Shown: positions 1-4,962 of the stretch, in pieces
Layout: the number at the start of each line of letters is the position of its first letter
Position numbering within the stretch: position 1 is the stretch's first letter
NCBI GenBank assembly: GCA_025355835.1
Contig: JANXYW010000388.1
Coordinates: 1 to 5,156 of the forward strand
DNA length: 5,156 bases
Direction: 5' to 3'
Origin: Chloroflexota bacterium
GTDB taxonomy: Bacteria > Chloroflexota > Dehalococcoidia > DSTF01 > JACRBR01
The notes under the pieces: generated by a model
What the model was told of the DNA's origin: nothing
What the model saw: only the letters and a program-made list of their open reading frames with translations
Database searches by the model: none
Made by a program: the position numbers and the translations under genes

Positions 1-116
1 TTGCTGAAGCGGCCGGCTTCTTTCCAGCCGAAGACTTCGGTGAAGAAGGGGAGCTGGTCGTCGATGTTCCAGACGGCCATGCTCACGTGGTCGACGCGCT
101 TGGGTAGTGCGGTCAC
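1..116 (-). CDS. VOC (glyoxalase/epimerase-fold) family protein, N-terminal 38 residues only
   Basis: Only the first 38 codons are in the window; the rest lies beyond the left edge. The start is GTG at 116-114, preceded by a perfect GGAGG (minus strand, 127-123) with a 6-nt spacer, which fixes the start well. The peptide opens with a short leader, then VDHVSMAVWNIDD and LPFFTEVFGW. This matches the first beta strand and helix of vicinal-oxygen-chelate proteins (pattern iDHv..aV.d...a..fy...fG), where the His near residue 10 is normally a metal ligand. The family includes methylmalonyl-CoA epimerase, glyoxalase I and ring-cleavage dioxygenases, and 38 residues cannot separate these. It is divergent from the CoA-transferase at 582, so an acyl-CoA role such as epimerase is possible but is inference. 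The family call is fairly secure; the substrate is unknown. Confidence 0.75.
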   Translation of the reverse strand, partial: MTALPKRVDHVSMAVWNIDDQLPFFTEVFGWKEAGRFS

Positions 117-408
117 GGTGATCCTCCGGATCCAGTCGTCGGTCGCCGGTCCTCAGTTGTTGGGGACTGGGCGCCGCGGTTGGTGGTGGTGCATTGAAGC
201 AGGTTTGGGGGTGGTGCGCGATGAGTGGTCGGAGACCTCACCTCCGCGCTGTCTCCTGCGGCGACTCGTGCGGCCGCAACGCGGGTGCAGCGTTTCGTGC
301 TGGTCACAGCTGGGGACGGCTGTGCCACTCTCTGCGGTGGACGAACGTGATTGAACCGTTAGCACCTTTCCGCCAACGCGCGAACCTCACCCCGGTCGTC
401 GGCCGCGC

Positions 409-429
409 CCTCTCCACGTCGTGGAGAGG
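409..429. repeat. Near-perfect 21-bp palindrome
   Basis: CCTCTCCACG at 409-418 and CGTGGAGAGG at 420-429 are exact reverse complements around a single central base, T419. As RNA it would form a 9-bp stem with a 3-nt loop. No T-run follows (the next bases are TCTGTCAATT), so an intrinsic terminator is unlikely. It lies about 150 nt before the CoA-transferase start, in a divergent promoter region. A dimeric regulator operator is the simplest idea, but no regulator gene is visible. Confidence 0.6.
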
Positions 430-476
430 TCTGTCAATTCGAGGTGGCTGCACGAAATCGACGATGGAGTCGCCGA

Positions 477-522
477 GTAGGCGATGGTTCATCGCACGGC
501 CTAGCCGGCATTCGTCGCCTAC
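477..522. repeat. Nested, mutually exclusive inverted repeats upstream of the CoA-transferase promoter
   Basis: GTAGGCGA (477-484) is the exact reverse complement of TCGCCTAC (515-522). Inside are two smaller perfect hairpins: GCGATG-GTT-CATCGC (481-495) and CGGC-CTA-GCCG (497-507). The first shares bases 481-484 with the outer arm, so the outer 8-bp pairing and the inner 6-bp hairpin cannot both form fully. The structure ends 24 nt before the TATACT box, so with that promoter it would lie in DNA upstream of the transcript. It would become leader RNA only if a more distal promoter is used. Confidence 0.5.
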
Positions 523-523
523 G

Positions 524-552
524 TGTTTGGCGCGAGCGAGCAGGCCTATACT
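524..552 (+). promoter_or_regulatory. Candidate sigma70-type promoter for the CoA-transferase gene
   Basis: TATACT at 547-552 matches the TATAAT consensus at five of six positions. With a 17-nt spacer the -35 position holds TGTTTG (524-529), a poor match to TTGACA, so activation or an alternative promoter is possible. The predicted transcript would start near 558-560, giving a leader of about 23 nt that includes the strong GGAGGTGA ribosome binding site at 570-577. Confidence 0.4.
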
Positions 553-581
553 GCGCTTTGCGTGAGTTTGGAGGTGATGCG

Positions 582-1925
582 ATGGCGGGACCGCTTTCGG
601 GCGTGCGGGTGCTGGACTTTACGATCTTTCAGCAGGGGCCGCAGGCGACGCTGGTGATGGCCGATATGGGCGCGGACGTCATCAAGGTGGAGCCGCCGGG
701 GTTCGGCGATCTGGGGCGCGTGTTGCAGATGCACGGCGAGCATCGGCTGAGCGCGTATCACCTGGCGCACAGCCGCGGGAAGCGCAGCCTGACGATCAAT
801 TTGAAGACGGGCGGCGGCGGTGAGATCGTGCGCAAGCTGCTGCCATCGATGGATGTGCTGGTGCACAACTTCCGTCCCGGCGTGATGGAGCGGCTGGGGT
901 TCGGGTACGACGAAGTGCGCGCGCTGTCGCCGGGGATCATCTATGCGCACGCGTCGGGATGGGGCGGGCAGGGGCCGAAGACGACGCATCCCGCGTTTGA
1001 CATCGCGGCGCAGGCACGGTCGGGGTTGATGTCGATGACGGGCGAGGTGGAGGGTGGACCGCTGCCGGCTGGGGTGGCGATCGCGGACTACATCGGTGCG
1101 ATGAACCTGGCGCTGGCGGTGATCGCTGCGCTGTATGCGCGGGATTCGGTTCACCACAGAGGCACAGAGGCACAGAGGGTTATTAGGGGAGAGACGGGAA
1201 CCACGGATTTCGCGGATTCCACGGATTTGGGGGGCGGGAGCCACGAAGGACACGAAGGGGCGCGAAGGGGTGAGGTGCGAGAAGGCGGGGCGAGGGATGA
1301 AGGGAAGAGGTTGGGGCAGAAGGTGGAGACCTCTTTGTTTGGGTCGGCGGTGGCTTCGCAGGCGTGGGAGTTGCAGACGTACATTTTGGGTCGGCGGAAG
1401 CGGCGGTCCGGGCGTGGGCATGCGTACTTGCCGACGATCTGGCGGACGTTCGAGACGGCGGATGGGTGGGCGGTGGTTGGCGGCGTCGGCGATGATCGCT
1501 GGCCGGCGTTCTGCGCGGCGGTGGCGATGCCGGAGCTCGAGCACGACGAACGCTTCTCGAATGGGCTGACGCGCATCCAGAACATCGATGCGCTGTACCC
1601 GTTACTCGACGACAAGTTCATGGCGAAGACGACGGCGGAATGGATCGCCGCGCTCGAAGCGCACGACATGATCTGCGCGCCGGTGCAGGACTACGAGACG
1701 CTGCTCGATGACCCGCAGGCGCTGGCGAACGAGTACTTGCTGACGGTCGATCACCCGACGAACGGGCCGACGCAGGTGGTCGGGTTCCCGTGGAAGTTCA
1801 GCGGGACGCCGGCATCGGTCGCTGCGGCTGCGCCGGAGTTGGGGCAGCACACGGAGGAGATCCTGCTTGGGTTAGGGTATTCGTGGGAGGAGATCGGTGC
1901 GCTGCGTGCGGGTGGGGCGATCTAG
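582..1925 (+). CDS. CaiB/BaiF (class III) CoA-transferase with an in-frame repeat-array insertion
   Basis: Members of this family move CoA between a carboxylic acid and an acyl-CoA, through an aspartyl-CoA intermediate, in the cytoplasm. ATG at 582 is chosen because GGAGGTGA (570-577) lies just upstream and LSGVRVLDF follows, the usual family opening. The open frame reaches back to 444 without support. Of 447 residues, motifs seen are GADVIKVE (30-37), SRGKRSL (64-70), HNFRPGVMERLG (95-106), SGWGGQGP (125-132) and catalytic-type Asp169 in VAIADYIGA, matching Asp169 of formyl-CoA transferase. The C-terminal LGQHTEEILLGLGYS and EEIGALRAGGAI is a normal family end. Family members usually read LYAR-E-x-TG-xGQ. 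Here LYARD (184-188) is followed by about 53 extra residues, and the fold resumes at RLGQKVETS (243-251). The extra piece is low-complexity repeat translation (HRGTEAQR, TTDFADSTD, SHEGHEG). The acyl substrate cannot be read from sequence. The gene is open throughout; whether the enzyme is active is unknown. Confidence 0.9.
   Translation: MAGPLSGVRVLDFTIFQQGPQATLVMADMGADVIKVEPPGFGDLGRVLQMHGEHRLSAYHLAHSRGKRSLTINLKTGGGGEIVRKLLPSMDVLVHNFRPGVMERLGFGYDEVRALSPGIIYAHASGWGGQGPKTTHPAFDIAAQARSGLMSMTGEVEGGPLPAGVAIADYIGAMNLALAVIAALYARDSVHHRGTEAQRVIRGETGTTDFADSTDLGGGSHEGHEGARRGEVREGGARDEGKRLGQKVETSLFGSAVASQAWELQTYILGRRKRRSGRGHAYLPTIWRTFETADGWAVVGGVGDDRWPAFCAAVAMPELEHDERFSNGLTRIQNIDALYPLLDDKFMAKTTAEWIAALEAHDMICAPVQDYETLLDDPQALANEYLLTVDHPTNGPTQVVGFPWKFSGTPASVAAAAPELGQHTEEILLGLGYSWEEIGALRAGGAI
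1145..1305 (+). repeat. Composite short-repeat array inserted inside the CoA-transferase gene
   Basis: Three module types lie in order. The first is three perfect CACAGAGG units (1155-1178). The second is a 23-nt module at 1196-1218, starting GGGAACCACGGATTTCG, followed by a partial unit CCACGGATTT (1219-1228). The third is a 23-nt module at 1236-1258, starting GGGAGCCACGAAGGACACG, followed by GGCGCGAAGG (1259-1268). The second module recurs exactly at 4954-4976 and 5033-5055, and the third at 5071-5093. The inserted length is close to a multiple of three and no stop appears in the gene's frame, so the reading frame survives. The rest, to about 1305, is purine-rich sequence. The boundaries are estimated from where CoA-transferase homology stops and resumes. 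Confidence 0.85.
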
Positions 1926-2087
1926 GAACCGAAGATTGCGCAGATTTCGCAGAAGGGTTTGACGGGAACCACGAAGAACACGAAGGGGCACGAAGAGTTT
2001 GTAGGGGCGGCGGGTGGGGCGATCTAGGAACCGAAGATTGCGCAGATTTCGCAGAAGGGTTTGACGGGAACCACGAAGAGCACGAAG
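1908..2087 (+). repeat. Tandem duplication with a 102-bp period over the CoA-transferase 3' end
   Basis: Bases 1908-1985 and 2010-2087 match over 78 bp with one mismatch (A1978 versus G2080). Each copy begins with GCGGGTGGGGCGATCTAG, which in the first copy encodes the last residues and stop codon of the CoA-transferase. It continues through a GCGCAGATTTCGCAGAAG module and a GGGAACCACGAAGA-CACGAAG module. Between the copies, 1986-2009 holds one more GGGGCACGAAG unit and GTAGGGGCGG, which resembles the left arm of the hairpin at 2093. GGAI-stop is a normal family C-terminus, so the second copy is the derived one. The duplication therefore arose after the array was already next to the gene. Confidence 0.9.
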
Positions 2088-2092
2088 AATCT

Positions 2093-2120
2093 GTACGGGC
2101 GGACCTGTGTGTCCGCCCTG
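2093..2120. terminator. Perfect hairpin in the convergent gap; possible two-way terminator, also a repeat-family member
   Basis: GGGCGGAC (2097-2104) and GTCCGCCC (2111-2118) form a perfect 8-bp GC-rich stem around a 6-nt loop. The hairpin lies between the plus-strand CoA-transferase and the minus-strand toxin gene, where a shared terminator would be expected. Neither side has a real T-tract (TGTTCGTTC on the plus side), so efficient intrinsic termination is doubtful. The ends GTACGGGC and GCCCTG resemble those of the hairpin at 4122-4147, so it may be a dispersed element rather than a dedicated terminator. Confidence 0.5.
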
Positions 2121-2162
2121 TTCGTTCAGTAGAAGCGCATCGCTGTTAGGCGCGCTGGCTGC

Positions 2163-2483
2163 CTACCAAGGTCTCTTGCGTCGTTTCTTCCAATCCGGAT
2201 GTGGCCCTAAGTACATGATGAGGACCGTCCTGGCCACAGGATCGGGCAGGTAGATCATGCGCTTCTCGGCAAGATCGTATTGCCAATAGCCTTTGTAATC
2301 GCCGGCTAGTTGTTTTAGTTTCCCGGCAAGCTCAGGGATGATCTTCGTCGGCTGAACGGTGAGGTAGTTCGCAACGAAGGAGGTCACTTCTTCTTGGCTG
2401 GCGCTTGGGAGGCGCTCCAATTCCTCGAAGTACTTATCAAGGTCGTAGAGCTTTATTTCGTAGGGTTCTTCTTTGGTCTCCAA
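2163..2483 (-). CDS. RelE/ParE-superfamily toxin-like protein
   Basis: The predicted protein has 106 residues, about the usual length for RelE/ParE toxins, which are mRNA endonucleases or gyrase poisons. Visible family features are an acidic N-terminal helix (DLDKYFEELERLP, 14-26), then GKLKQLAGDYKGYWQYD (54-70), then KRMIYLPD (74-81). These follow the typical pattern of k-L-g.. g.wR.d...R.iY. A last strand VLIMYLGPHPDW (87-98) is followed by a basic tail KKRRKRPW. The start is uncertain. TTG at 2483 is the only reasonable initiator, has no clear Shine-Dalgarno and overlaps the upstream gene by 31 nt, so translation is probably coupled. The upstream gene looks like its antitoxin. Codon use is visibly less GC-biased than in flanking genes, suggesting acquisition. 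Which RelE/ParE subgroup and which target cannot be told. Confidence 0.65.
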   Translation of the reverse strand: METKEEPYEIKLYDLDKYFEELERLPSASQEEVTSFVANYLTVQPTKIIPELAGKLKQLAGDYKGYWQYDLAEKRMIYLPDPVARTVLIMYLGPHPDWKKRRKRPW

Positions 2484-2767
2484 GAGGGATATTCGCGCTT
2501 CCCTGGGCCGTTCAGCAGCGTCTGGCGCAGCTTTGGATCAGCATCGATCCCCGCAGTCGCGCGCCACTTCTGGATCACTGCTGTTATCGCCACTCCGCCA
2601 TCGGTGGGTTCTTGCTTCAGCGCATCCGCCAACTCTACCGCGAACAGGCGGAGGTGGCGCGGGTAAAGACAATCCACCCAGCGTAACTCCACCGGTAGTT
2701 CATCTTGTTCAAAGAATGACTCGGCGTTCTTCTTCAGTTCCGGCAGCGGTATTGCTAGGGCAACCAC
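2453..2767 (-). CDS. Small protein, candidate antitoxin of the adjacent RelE/ParE-like toxin
   Basis: The protein has 104 residues and starts at GTG 2767, with GAGGGGG (minus strand, 2777-2771) three nucleotides upstream as a plausible ribosome binding site. I do not recognise a named family with certainty. The segment VIQKWRATAGIDADPKL (64-80) resembles the W-[RK]-x-T-A-...-D-P-x-L stretch I recall from small antitoxin-like proteins encoded next to RelE/ParE toxins. The N-terminal part (1-60) has no obvious ribbon-helix-helix, AbrB or HTH signature. The tail is basic (SWRPKKNPTK, 95-104). Its stop lies inside the toxin gene, a 31-nt overlap, and the order antitoxin then toxin is standard for type II modules. 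The antitoxin role rests on position, size and weak motif similarity. Confidence 0.55.
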   Translation of the reverse strand: MVALAIPLPELKKNAESFFEQDELPVELRWVDCLYPRHLRLFAVELADALKQEPTDGGVAITAVIQKWRATAGIDADPKLRQTLLNGPGKREYPSWRPKKNPTK

Positions 2768-2851
2768 GATCCCCCTCGGCCATCTGATCTGTGCCTACAC
2801 AAGTCATAATCGGCTCAATACAGCGTAGCACCATCCTTTTGCCTCGGGCAT

Positions 2852-2881
2852 AGCATACTTCCCTTATGGAGGCGCTGGGAA
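2852..2881 (-). promoter_or_regulatory. Weak candidate promoter for the toxin-antitoxin module
   Basis: On the minus strand TTCCCA (2881-2876) and TATGCT (2857-2852) are separated by 18 nt; each matches four of six consensus bases. This would give a leader of roughly 75-80 nt before the GTG at 2767. Other spacings in this AT-richer gap are about as weak, so this is only a suggestion. The 224-nt gap between plsX and the candidate antitoxin (2768-2991) shows no other gene that I can support. Confidence 0.2.
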
Positions 2882-2991
2882 CCCCCGTGGGACGCACTTG
2901 ACATGCTCGCAACATGAAATGATCAGATTCGGTGTTCGGGAGGATGGTTTCCTACAGTTGCGGACCAGATGGGCGCGAACGGCCCGGCTCG

Positions 2992-3984
2992 CTACTGCTT
3001 ACGCTGCGAGTGGACGCGGATGCTGTCTAGCATGCCGGAGTTGGCGGCGTGGCTGGCGAAGCGTAGGGCGTTCTTGATGGCGCGGGCGTCGGAGTTGCCG
3101 TGGGCGATCATGACGACGCCGTTGACTCCGAGCAGAGGGACGCCGCCGTAGGTGCCGGGGTCCATGCGGTCGCGGAGCTTGAGCAAGCCCGGTTTGAGGA
3201 TCAGCGCGGCGAGTTTGTACTGCAGCTTTGATGTGAAGGCGGTGCGGAGTTCGCGGAAGAGGAAGTCGGCGACGCCCTCGGTGAGTTTCACGGCAACGTT
3301 GCCCGTGAAGCCGTCGGTGACGATGACGTCGGCTTTGCCCTTGTGGACTTCGCCGCCCTCGATGTTGCCGACGAAGTTGACGCCCGCTTTTCCAAGCCGA
3401 CCGTAGACCTCCTGGATGAGCTCGGTGCCTTTCGTGTCCTCGGCGCCGATGTTGAGCAGAGCGACGCGCGGGTTCGCGACGCCCATGACGCGCTCGGCGT
3501 AGACGGAGCCCATCTGCGCGAACTGGACGAGGTAGTTCGGTTTGACGTCGGCGTTCGCTCCGACGTCAAGCACGAGAATGCCGGTTTCGCTGAAGGGCGC
3601 GACGGTGCCGAGCGCGGGGCGTTCGATGCCCTGGATGCGGCCGAGCGTGACGAGCGCCGACGCCATGACGGCGCCGGTGTTGCCTGCGGAGACGAATGCG
3701 CCCGCGACGCCGCGCTTCACCATGCCCATCGCGACGTTGATCGATGCATCTTTCTTGGCGCGGACGGCCTGCGCCGGATGCTCATCCATGCCGATCGCCT
3801 CGCTGGCGTGGATGATCTCGAACGCGGCGGGTGTCTCGCCCTGGCGCGCGAGTTCGGCTTCGATCACTTCCTTCGCGCCGATAAGGGCGATGTCGATCTG
3901 GAGTTCGGTGCGGGCAAGAATCGCACCGGCGATGATTTCGGCCGGTGCATTGTCGCCACCCATGGCGTCGAGTGCGATGAGCAC
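2992..3984 (-). CDS. plsX: Phosphate acyltransferase PlsX
   Basis: PlsX converts acyl-ACP and phosphate to acyl-phosphate, the donor for PlsY in the first step of phosphatidic acid synthesis; it acts at the inner face of the membrane. The start chosen is GTG 3984, giving 330 residues, within the normal family length. GGGGGAT (minus strand) lies about 8 nt upstream, and the protein then opens directly with LIALDAMGGDNAP (2-14), the family signature. A GTG further upstream at 4077 would add an unrelated tail. Other conserved blocks are SAGNTGA (99-105), LDVGAN (139-144), LNIGAEDTKG (177-186), GNIEGGE (206-212), TDGFTGN (223-229), GTYGGVPLLGVNG (277-289) and AHGNSDARAI (294-303). The protein appears complete and intact. 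The usual partners rpmF, fabH or fabD are not adjacent; the downstream neighbour is the toxin-antitoxin module. Confidence 0.95.
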   Translation of the reverse strand: MLIALDAMGGDNAPAEIIAGAILARTELQIDIALIGAKEVIEAELARQGETPAAFEIIHASEAIGMDEHPAQAVRAKKDASINVAMGMVKRGVAGAFVSAGNTGAVMASALVTLGRIQGIERPALGTVAPFSETGILVLDVGANADVKPNYLVQFAQMGSVYAERVMGVANPRVALLNIGAEDTKGTELIQEVYGRLGKAGVNFVGNIEGGEVHKGKADVIVTDGFTGNVAVKLTEGVADFLFRELRTAFTSKLQYKLAALILKPGLLKLRDRMDPGTYGGVPLLGVNGVVMIAHGNSDARAIKNALRFASHAANSGMLDSIRVHSQRKQ

Positions 3985-4026
3985 GGTTGGTGATCCCCCA
4001 CAACGAACGTCGTGCGCCGCAGGCGC

Positions 4027-4078
4027 GCGCCACGATTCAGATATGTGCGCCGCGCCACGTTCAAACATTTGCGCCACG
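4027..4078. repeat. Three direct GCGCCACG repeats in the plsX leader, overlapping a weak promoter candidate
   Basis: GCGCCACG occurs at 4027-4034, 4052-4059 and 4071-4078 (plus-strand reading), separated by AT-rich spacers that resemble each other (ATTCAGATATGT and TTCAAACATTT). An extra GCGCC lies at 4047-4051. On the minus strand a weak promoter can be drawn through it: TTGAAC (4064-4059), a 15-nt spacer and TATCTG (4043-4038), about 55 nt before the plsX start. Repeats at such a position could be regulator sites, or chance in GC-rich DNA. Confidence 0.4.
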
Positions 4079-4121
4079 GAACGGTGGCCGGGCCGAGAAG
4101 CGGCAGTTCGCGCCGCACGAC

Positions 4122-4147
4122 GAGGGCATTCTACGGAATGCCCCTAC
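4122..4147. repeat. Perfect hairpin between the methyltransferase and plsX; member of the GTAGGGGC hairpin family
   Basis: GGGCATTC (4124-4131) pairs perfectly with GAATGCCC (4136-4143) around a 4-nt loop, TACG on the plus strand. Read on the minus strand its ends are GTAGGGGC and GCCCTC, like those of the hairpin at 2093-2120, although the inner stem sequences differ. It lies about 33 nt past the methyltransferase stop on the minus strand, so it could end that transcript, but no T-tract follows it. The remaining 3985-4179 gap holds no gene I can support. Confidence 0.6.
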
Positions 4148-4179
4148 ACGAGCTGGTTCACTATTCGAGCGGTTGGCGA

Positions 4180-4962
4180 CTATGCGAGTTCCGCTACGAC
4201 GAACAGGGTATCGCTGGCGTCGTCGTAGGGCGAGAGGTCGGGGGCGCCGTAGGTGTTGGTTACGCGGAGGCCTGCGGCGTTGAGCAGCAGTTCGAATTCG
4301 TATCGGCCGTAGGCGCGAAGGGCGACTTCGAGGACGCGGCGGCGGACGGTGCCGTCGGCGGCCAACCGATCGAAGATCAGCGTGTCGAGCGTGGTCTGGC
4401 GGGCGGGTGCGGATGTGGCGGAGTGCAGCTTCGTGACGCGCTCGCCGGTCGCGGGATCGGTGCGCGTCCACTCGTGGCGCAGCGCTGACGGCTCCTGGCT
4501 CCAGTCGATGGCGGTGAGGGAGCGGATTTCGCACGCGAAGACGCCGCCGGGCGCGAGGTGCTTCGCGACGGATCGCAGCGTGGCGACTTGGTCGGCCGGC
4601 GCGTGCATCAGCTCCATCGAGCAGAGCGCGACGAAGATGAGGTCGAACTTCTCGGCGGCAAGATCGAGGTCGCGGACATCGGCGTCGATGATGCGGACGT
4701 GCTGCGCCGTCTCATGATCGAGCTGCGCCTCAAGGCGCGTGAGCATCGCGAGCGAGTTGTCGATGGCGACGACGTGATGGCCGTTGCGCGCGAGGTGGAG
4801 TGCGACGCGGCCGGTTCCGGCCATCAGCTCGAGCGACGGGAGTTCGCCGCGGCGGGCGAGCGCATCGTAGAACGGGAGGTCATCGATCCAATCGTTGTAC
4901 TGGAGGTCGTAGAGCGCTGCGGCTTCGGCGTCGGCGTATTCGTCGAGGACGTTGGGAACCAC
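4180..4962 (-). CDS. Class I SAM-dependent methyltransferase, start uncertain
   Basis: The protein transfers a methyl group from S-adenosylmethionine to an unknown acceptor. With the nearest in-frame start, GTG 4962, it has 260 residues. EYADAEAAALYDLQYNDWIDDLPFY (8-32, split by family as Y-x-x-x-Y-D) is typical of small Rossmann-fold methyltransferases. Motif I is LELMAGTGR (44-52), where LELGCGTGR is usual. The ribose-binding acid is Asp68 in VVAIDNS, motif II-like DADVRDL lies at 93-99, and FDLIFVAL (106-113) is post II. The C-terminal half has beta strands ending DTLFVVAELA. No Shine-Dalgarno precedes GTG 4962, which itself lies in the repeat array; GTG codons at 5088 and elsewhere in the array are also in frame. 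The frame stays open to the right edge, so the native start may have been overwritten by the array. No substrate can be inferred. Confidence 0.8.
   Translation of the reverse strand: MVPNVLDEYADAEAAALYDLQYNDWIDDLPFYDALARRGELPSLELMAGTGRVALHLARNGHHVVAIDNSLAMLTRLEAQLDHETAQHVRIIDADVRDLDLAAEKFDLIFVALCSMELMHAPADQVATLRSVAKHLAPGGVFACEIRSLTAIDWSQEPSALRHEWTRTDPATGERVTKLHSATSAPARQTTLDTLIFDRLAADGTVRRRVLEVALRAYGRYEFELLLNAAGLRVTNTYGAPDLSPYDDASDTLFVVAELA

Larger units (their letters stand above)
117..581. other. Divergent intergenic region between the VOC gene and the CoA-transferase gene
   Basis: About 465 nt without a convincing gene. Open frames exist on both strands here, but their translations are Arg/Ser/Pro-rich, have no recognisable motif and lack good ribosome binding sites, as expected for chance frames in GC-rich DNA. 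The right half holds a 21-bp palindrome, nested inverted repeats and a -10-like box, listed separately. The left part (121-170) has short runs of the GTCGTCGGTCGCCGGTC type. I recall such runs from GC-rich environmental genomes, but no clear repeat unit can be defined from one copy. Confidence 0.6.

Noticed and set aside
1..565. Long plus-strand open frames at 1-354 and 194-565
   Set aside because: The translations are Arg/Ser/Trp/Cys-rich with no motif. The first runs antisense through the clear VOC start, and neither has a good ribosome binding site.
444..581. Extended N-terminus of the CoA-transferase from 444
   Set aside because: The extra 46 residues have no family similarity and would cross the TATACT box. 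ATG 582 has a strong GGAGGTGA and starts exactly at the family motif.
1155..1178. CRISPR-like array in the repeat clusters
   Set aside because: The units are 8-30 nt, are adjacent or separated by irregular short gaps, lack unique spacers of constant length, and no cas gene is present.
546..1544. Minus-strand 332-residue open frame opposite the CoA-transferase
   Set aside because: It is an Arg/His/Pro-rich shadow of a GC-rich gene, with no recognisable domain.
2709..2915. Minus-strand 68-residue open frame upstream of the candidate antitoxin
   Set aside because: It overlaps the better-supported gene start in another frame, has no motif, and lacks a clear ribosome binding site.
2898..2928. 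Plus-strand TTGACA at 2898-2903 as a promoter
   Set aside because: It is a perfect -35 hexamer, but no acceptable -10 lies at 16-18 nt and no plus-strand gene follows; the next gene, plsX, is on the minus strand.
3985..4077. Longer PlsX starting at GTG 4077
   Set aside because: The extra 31 residues are not PlsX-like. GTG 3984 has a GGGGGAT at good spacing and begins at the conserved LIALDAMGGD block.
3343..4228. Plus-strand open frames of 216 and 228 residues opposite plsX
   Set aside because: They are mirror frames of a strongly conserved gene, with compositionally biased translations and no domain match.
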